This document shows, piece by piece, positions 18,970-23,545 of a stretch of 23,545 nt of DNA. This DNA is from a virus, in the IMG/VR virus record IMGVR_UViG_3300008050_000323, positions 1 through 23,545 of that record; one strand, given 5' to 3'. The notes beneath the pieces are model-generated. The model did no database searches. It saw only the letters and a program-made list of their open reading frames with translations, and was not told the DNA's origin. The position numbers and the translations under genes are program-made. Within the stretch, counting starts at the first letter, position 1; the number at the start of each line of letters is the position of its first letter.

Positions 18970-20338
18970 AGAAGATTTATATGAAAAATTAAATGATATT
19001 TTTGTATTTGATGTTTTAATGACTTCTGACACGGGTGGTGATTTATCAATAATGGATCAGGTAAAACACATAAGCATATATGAAGATGTTACATCTACCT
19101 GTGTTAGAGCAGAATTATCATTTACTGATGGTCAAGGGTTGATTAATAACTTTCCTATAGTTGGACAAGAAACAATTAAAATCAAATTTGTTACACCCGG
19201 TATGGGACTTGCACCAACAACGTATAAACTAGATGTGGTGGGGATTTTAGAACGAACAAAATCAAATAGTGGAAAGTCTGAACTGGTTAAACTTGATCTT
19301 ATATCATCTCAAGCAAGATTAAATAAGGCATCCAGGATTAGTCAGACATTCAGAGGAAATATAGGTTCAATCGTATCAAATATTTTTACTAATTATTTGT
19401 ATAGTGAAAAACCAGTTGCAATAGAGCCTACTATAAACCAGATAACATATTGTGTTCCTAATAAAAATCCGATAGAAACAATTCAGTGGTTGGCTGCTAA
19501 GTCGATTTCTGGTGAAAGTTCTCCCGGATCATATAATTATTTGTTTTTTGAAAATGCAGCATCATTTGTATTTTCGTCTTTAGATAAAATGGCATCACAA
19601 GAATCTCATTTTAAATATATCCTTTCAACAGAAACACCTGTATCTGCTAACCCGACGAGCACACCCAATTTAATATCAAAAATATACAATATAGAAGAAA
19701 TTAACTTTACAAAATCGTTCAATCGTTTAAGTGAAATGTCCGATGGAATGTATGAATCGAAATTATTGGTGCATGATATAACACTAAAAAGTATAAAAGA
19801 AAACAAGTTCAATTATTATGTTGACTTTTTTAAGTTGAATCATATAGAATCATTTCCTACTTTACCTGCTAGAATAAACAAATATGCATCTTCAGAAGAT
19901 ACTAAGTTGATCGTTAAAAATAGGCAATCAGGGTTATTTACCGGGTCACCCGGATCTCAAAATTTTGAATCATATTTGCAGTATAGAGGGGTGTCCCTAG
20001 CAGAGTATGATATTAATAAAATTGAGATAGTGGTTCCGGGTAATTCAATACTAACCGTTGGTACACCTGTTTATCTTGACTTACCAAAGGCAGAACCCCT
20101 ATATAAAGAAAATACTAACAGGATGGATGAATACTCAAGTGGTAAATATTTGGTAACTGCCATTAGGCATATGATAGACTTGGGAACAAAACCCATATAT
20201 AAAAATGTGGTTCAGCTATCTCGTGGATCATCTCCAGTAAGATTCTCAGATAAAACCACATTTGATGGTAGAGAGGGAGAAAAACCAGTGGGTTCCGGTG
20301 TTTTTGGTATAATGGATTTTTTTAAGGGGTTATTCTGA
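18959..20338 (+). CDS. 27: gp27 baseplate hub subunit, 459 aa
   Basis: The ATG overlaps the gp53 stop by 11 bp. The protein has the gp27 pattern: VFDVLMTSDTGG, MDQVKHISIYEDVTSTCV, LSFTDGQGLINNFPIVGQE-TIKIKF, then SGKSELVKLDLISSQARLN, NKNPIETIQWLAAKS and NYLFFENAASFVFSSLD. T4 gp27 is a trimer forming the hub torus that receives gp5; 391 aa in T4. The C-terminal part (AEYDINKIEIVVPGNSILTVGTPVYLDLPK and YLVTAIRHMI) is the second tube-like domain. The next gene, gp5, is its partner. Confidence 0.87.
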   Translation: MSSREDLYEKLNDIFVFDVLMTSDTGGDLSIMDQVKHISIYEDVTSTCVRAELSFTDGQGLINNFPIVGQETIKIKFVTPGMGLAPTTYKLDVVGILERTKSNSGKSELVKLDLISSQARLNKASRISQTFRGNIGSIVSNIFTNYLYSEKPVAIEPTINQITYCVPNKNPIETIQWLAAKSISGESSPGSYNYLFFENAASFVFSSLDKMASQESHFKYILSTETPVSANPTSTPNLISKIYNIEEINFTKSFNRLSEMSDGMYESKLLVHDITLKSIKENKFNYYVDFFKLNHIESFPTLPARINKYASSEDTKLIVKNRQSGLFTGSPGSQNFESYLQYRGVSLAEYDINKIEIVVPGNSILTVGTPVYLDLPKAEPLYKENTNRMDEYSSGKYLVTAIRHMIDLGTKPIYKNVVQLSRGSSPVRFSDKTTFDGREGEKPVGSGVFGIMDFFKGLF

Positions 20339-21243
20339 TGATGGTTCCTATTTGGTTTTTTGGGGTTGTTGAAGATAGATTTGACCCGTTGCAGCTAGGT
20401 CGGTGTAGAGTGCGATGCGTTGGTTTTCACACAGATAATAAGCAGATCCTCCCCACACAGGATCTTCCATGGGCATATCCAATCTCCCCAATCACATCAG
20501 CCTCGATAAGCGGCAAGGGAGATACCCCCACGGGACCAGTAGAGGGTACTTGGGTAGTTGGTTTTTTCAGAGATGGTGATGATTGTCAAGAACCCGTGAT
20601 GCTAGGAACAGTTGGTGGCATGCCATCAGATAAGGCAGACCCCAGAAAAGGCTTTAATGACCCCCGTGGTGTTTATCCAACAACTCCCGGAGAGCAAGAT
20701 ACAAATAAACTTGCCAGAGGTCAGGCTAAAGGGACTGTTGTTGAAAAAAAGAAAGCATCCTTAGACTCTTCAGCAATACCCGGTGGTATGGGTTTTGGAG
20801 CAAAACAAGAGCCACCAACGCCTTTTGCAGCAAAATATCCATTTAATAAAGTACACGAGTCAGAAGCTGGACATATTATTGAAGTGGATAACACTCCCGG
20901 TGCTGAACGGTTACATAACTATCATAAATCGGGTACTTTTGATGAAGTTCATCCTGATGGTACAAAAGTAGAAAAAATTGTTGGAAAACACTATACCATT
21001 GTTGCAGGAGAAGACAATGTGCATATTAAAGGTGCATGCAATGTATCTCTTGATAGTGGATGCAATGTTTTTGTTAGAGGTTCTACCAATTTCAAATGTA
21101 TTGGCAGTGTAAAATATCAAGTTATTGGTGGGTGTTTCGAAGTTAGTTCTTTAACAACAATCAAACTGACATCTGGTGCGTCTAGTCTCATTTTAAATCC
21201 GGGAGCATGCATTATCAGAGCACCTGTAGTGCTTATTAATTAA
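20338..21243 (+). CDS. 5: gp5 baseplate hub/spike without lysozyme domain, 301 aa
   Basis: The N-terminal OB domain matches T4 gp5: WFFGVVEDRFDPLQLGRCRVRCVGFH, LPWAYPISPITSASISGKG and GPVEGTWVVGFFRDG, then GFNDPRGVYPTTPG. The C-terminal part has KVHESEAGHIIEVDNTPGAER, HPDGTKVEKIVGKHYTIV and the repeated VHIKGACNVSL, VFVRGSTNFKC strands of the spike beta-helix. T4 gp5 has a lysozyme domain between these parts; here only a ~45-residue linker is present, so cell-wall hydrolysis must come from another protein, as in many marine relatives. Its ATG overlaps the gp27 stop (TGATG). Confidence 0.88.
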   Translation: MMVPIWFFGVVEDRFDPLQLGRCRVRCVGFHTDNKQILPTQDLPWAYPISPITSASISGKGDTPTGPVEGTWVVGFFRDGDDCQEPVMLGTVGGMPSDKADPRKGFNDPRGVYPTTPGEQDTNKLARGQAKGTVVEKKKASLDSSAIPGGMGFGAKQEPPTPFAAKYPFNKVHESEAGHIIEVDNTPGAERLHNYHKSGTFDEVHPDGTKVEKIVGKHYTIVAGEDNVHIKGACNVSLDSGCNVFVRGSTNFKCIGSVKYQVIGGCFEVSSLTTIKLTSGASSLILNPGACIIRAPVVLIN

Positions 21244-21244
21244 T

Positions 21245-23452
21245 ATGGCTAATAAAAATAAAAAACCTTGTATCACTTGCAAAGAAGCGAGTGGTTTAAT
21301 ACCGGATAATCCATTAACAAACATGGCTTTGGAAATTGTTCGGAGTCTGACTTTAGATGGTATCAGTTTATATACTGATGGTGAATCTATACTGTTTAAA
21401 CCCACATCGTCTAGACAAATTAACCCAGCAGAACAAATGCTGTTGGACAAATATAAAGACGAAATAATTCCCCTTCTTGCCCCTGCACCAAAAGAAGTTG
21501 GTATTCCTCCACAGGTGCAAATAAGGAAAACAGTAAATACACACGGAATAACCGGTGTTGTATCTGATAGTGTATACAGTGGTGAACCTTTTTTTGACAT
21601 AGTTAATACTTGGAATGGAGAAACTGGGGATATATCATTTAATGATTATGTTAACACAGTTGGAACTATATTAGAAGATTATGAACTCCTCCAAGATCAA
21701 CCGGGCAATAGATTTTACTGGATAGCGGGAAAAAATAATTCGGGAAGTTCTTTTGGTCATACGCAATCACCAGAAAGCATATATGAAGAAGAATGGTGGG
21801 GAGTTATTAACTATTCTTCTTCTGGAAACACAGCCCCAAGATTTCCAGTCGCATATGGTTGGAACTGGGGAGGGGGCAGTGGTTCTTCACTAGATCCGGT
21901 CCCCGGTTGGACAAAAGCAAAATATGCTGGTGTAGTTAATCACTACCAAACTGATCCACAGTATGCAATGCAGTGGAAAGTTATCAATGATAATCTCTAC
22001 GCGGTTGATCAAACAATAAAACCATCAGAGGGTGGAACATACGATCTGGGTTCATTAAACAATAAATGGAAAAGTGTATATTGTGAACAACTTTTTGCTG
22101 ATACATTAGATTCAATTAGTTTCAATTCTATTATACTTGAAAATGATGAACTCCTTCAAGACCAGCCTGCGGGACAAAGTTATTGGATAGCGGGAAATAA
22201 TCATTCTTCGGGAGGCCATGATCAATCTCCTCCATCTGTTGATGGGGAAACATGGTGGAATGTTGTTAACTACAATTCATCTGATGCCTACCACAAAGCA
22301 AGATTTCCTATTGCTAGAGGATGGAATGGTTCATCTGATGGGGGATGGACAAAAACCCAATATTCTGGAAGAGGCAGTGAATCGTCTTGGAGTTCAGGTG
22401 ATATATTTTGGAAATTACAAGATAATAATTTATTGTCAGTTGACTCTGATATAATTCCTGATGGAGATGAAACTAGAACTCTGGGAAGTGACGATAATAA
22501 ATGGAAAGACCTTTATGTGGGTTCCGGAACCATCCACGTGGGGGATGCAGAAATTAAGTCTGATGGAACAGAAGTTGTTGTTTCTGAATTAAAAATTGGA
22601 ACAAAAGATAGCAATATTTCTCTTCAAAAATCTGGTAATCAATTAAAAATTATGTCTGGACTATCGTCTAGTTCTGTGGATGGTGCGGCAGGACCAACAG
22701 GTTCAATAGGAGCAACAGGAGCAACAGGAGAAAAAGGGTCCACCGGTGCGACTGGTCCACAAGGTGTGGCTGGACCGGTCGGTAATTATGTTTCACATTG
22801 GAATGGTATAACATCCGGTGGTGTTACTACTTCTAGTTTGGTAGTTGAATTTGCGGGAATATCATCTGGTGGCGGTGCAACTTTTGGTGGTAAAGTAATT
22901 GCCAATCAAGTAGACGCAGCCATCACTGCCACTGCACTAAATGTAGGTGGATATTATGCTTTCCCAGTCGGTGCGGGTGGCGCAACTGGTGATGTCCTGA
23001 TGATTGACAATGACGGTGATCTTGAATTTAGCCCATTCAGAACTACTGCAACATTTATAGTAGATTCAGATATTCCTCTTGCAACGGGTATTCGTTATAA
23101 GGGATTATATGCTGTTCCACTGCCAAAAATGGATGTGGTGTCCATCGAACTTCGTTCACACGATGTTTCGCCTGCTGGGTCTGGTGATTCGCTTTCTGTT
23201 GCACTCAAATTCATACGCACGGGCCTAGAATCAGCATCTCCAACAATACAGGGAACAGTAGAAACAGTTGCAATCCCGTTGGGTGGGGAATATCACACTG
23301 CTGTTAGTGAAGGGAGTATCGGCACTGGTTTATTGGAATCCTATGAAGTTGGTTCGGACAATGCTGCTAATTATTTGGTAGTGGATGTAGTGAGTAACGC
23401 AGGAAATCATACCAACTTTACAATGTTAGTGACAATGGAGGCTAGACCGTAA
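21245..23452 (+). CDS. Tail-fibre-like protein with tandem repeats and collagen segment, 735 aa
   Basis: The protein follows gp5 by 1 nt with no clear ribosome site. Two long repeats occur at about residues 140-290 and 297-435; each starts ILE-(D/N)-x-ELLQDQP, then YWIAG-(K/N)N, WW-(G/N)V-(I/V)NY, RFP-(V/I)A and GWN, and ends LGS-x-x-NKWK-x-(V/L)Y, the last a known phage fibre pattern. A collagen-like G-x-y stretch lies at about residues 483-512. The C-terminus has beta-rich turns (FIVDSDIPLATG, then MEARP). It is probably a trimeric fibre or baseplate-attached host-binding protein; the exact role is inferred. Confidence 0.75.
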   Translation: MANKNKKPCITCKEASGLIPDNPLTNMALEIVRSLTLDGISLYTDGESILFKPTSSRQINPAEQMLLDKYKDEIIPLLAPAPKEVGIPPQVQIRKTVNTHGITGVVSDSVYSGEPFFDIVNTWNGETGDISFNDYVNTVGTILEDYELLQDQPGNRFYWIAGKNNSGSSFGHTQSPESIYEEEWWGVINYSSSGNTAPRFPVAYGWNWGGGSGSSLDPVPGWTKAKYAGVVNHYQTDPQYAMQWKVINDNLYAVDQTIKPSEGGTYDLGSLNNKWKSVYCEQLFADTLDSISFNSIILENDELLQDQPAGQSYWIAGNNHSSGGHDQSPPSVDGETWWNVVNYNSSDAYHKARFPIARGWNGSSDGGWTKTQYSGRGSESSWSSGDIFWKLQDNNLLSVDSDIIPDGDETRTLGSDDNKWKDLYVGSGTIHVGDAEIKSDGTEVVVSELKIGTKDSNISLQKSGNQLKIMSGLSSSSVDGAAGPTGSIGATGATGEKGSTGATGPQGVAGPVGNYVSHWNGITSGGVTTSSLVVEFAGISSGGGATFGGKVIANQVDAAITATALNVGGYYAFPVGAGGATGDVLMIDNDGDLEFSPFRTTATFIVDSDIPLATGIRYKGLYAVPLPKMDVVSIELRSHDVSPAGSGDSLSVALKFIRTGLESASPTIQGTVETVAIPLGGEYHTAVSEGSIGTGLLESYEVGSDNAANYLVVDVVSNAGNHTNFTMLVTMEARP

Positions 23453-23498
23453 TGAAATTGATACTAAATAAAATAACTATGGAGGCTAGACCATAATG
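23435..23498 (+). repeat. 20-bp direct repeat, ATGGAGGCTAGACC(G/A)TAATG
   Basis: Copy 1 (23435-23454) forms the last codons and stop of the fibre gene plus the next start; copy 2 (23479-23498) does the same for a 14-codon minigene and the next gene. The copies differ at one base and begin 44 nt apart. GGAGG in each serves as the ribosome site for the downstream ATG. Confidence 0.8.
23452..23496 (+). CDS. 14-codon minigene or deletion remnant
   Basis: ATG 23452 overlaps the stop of the fibre gene and is preceded by GGAGG. It encodes MKLILNKITMEARP, ending in the same TMEARP as the fibre protein, and its stop overlaps the next start. It may be a leftover of a deleted paralogous fibre gene rather than a functional peptide. 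Confidence 0.35.
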   Translation: MKLILNKITMEARP

Positions 23499-23545
23499 GC
23501 AATTTATTATTTTAATCCAGATGCAACTGGGGCAAACGATGGCAC
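23496..23545 (+). CDS. Partial fibre-like gene, 5' end
   Basis: ATG 23496 has GGAGG 10 nt upstream within repeat copy 2 and runs off the window. The start MAIYYFNPDATGANDGT resembles the opening of phage pectate-lyase-like or beta-helix fibre proteins, where YFNP-(D/A)-(A/G) begins the first coil. The rest is outside the window. Confidence 0.6.
   Translation, partial: MAIYYFNPDATGANDG

Noticed and set aside
1-23545. CRISPR array, insertion sequence, integrase or attachment site
   Set aside because: No regularly spaced repeats, transposase or integrase motifs were seen; the tRNA has no flanking partial duplicate in the window.

Overview
The window is a stretch of a tailed-phage genome of the T4-like myovirus superfamily, most like the marine members that infect cyanobacteria or SAR11-type bacteria. 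The evidence is a set of recognisable T4 homologues (gp33, gp32, gp26, gp29-like tape measure, gp54, gp4, gp48, gp53, gp27, gp5), T4-type late promoters (TATAAATA) at several transcription-unit starts, dense ATGA-overlapping genes, an AT-rich composition and a phage tRNA-Lys. The host cannot be fixed from sequence alone.

Layout. 1-1910: an operon of very small, overlapping accessory genes, including two tandem ~30-aa membrane peptides and a WYL_2/Sm-like SH3 protein, followed by tRNA-Lys(UUU). 2052-3594: a late virion/fibre-like protein and a small basic ORF. 3598-4203: a compact regulatory module with a strong sigma70-type promoter carrying a palindrome over its start site, a leader that can fold into an H-type pseudoknot, a winged-helix-like protein gene, a structured intergenic RNA and a terminator. 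4236-8069: nucleotide and DNA metabolism and conserved small proteins: an FmdB-type zinc ribbon, a PurA homologue with PurZ-like active-site changes, an adenylate-kinase-like NMP kinase translationally coupled to it, a coiled-coil protein and a PD-(D/E)XK nuclease. 8055-9628 (minus strand): two virion/adhesin-like proteins. 9694-10985: gp33 (late transcription co-activator) and gp32 (single-strand binding protein) with a strong terminator. 10989-16340 (minus strand): tape measure, gp26-type hub chaperone with a probable -1 frameshift extension, gp54, an unassigned virion-related protein and gp4. 16384-23545 (plus strand): gp48, gp53, gp27, a gp5 without lysozyme domain, a repetitive collagen-containing fibre protein, and the start of another fibre-like gene.

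How it works together. Sigma70-like promoters drive gp33, gp32 and the winged-helix gene, presumably early. gp33 then helps redirect host RNA polymerase to TATAAATA promoters, which fire the divergent tail/baseplate operons from one palindromic element at 16354-16367. The gp48/gp54/gp27/gp5/gp53/gp29 proteins build the baseplate hub and tube start, and gp26 plus its frameshift product probably chaperone the tape measure.

Most interesting points: (1) the PurZ-like enzyme and adjacent kinase, hinting at 2-aminoadenine or another altered purine nucleotide; (2) a perfectly phased U UUU UUU slippery site joining gp26 to a downstream ORF; (3) the 3598-4203 regulatory/ncRNA module; (4) a bidirectional palindromic late promoter and a late promoter that predicts a leaderless mRNA at 4547. 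All calls rest on reading the sequence and recalled family knowledge; no database search was run.
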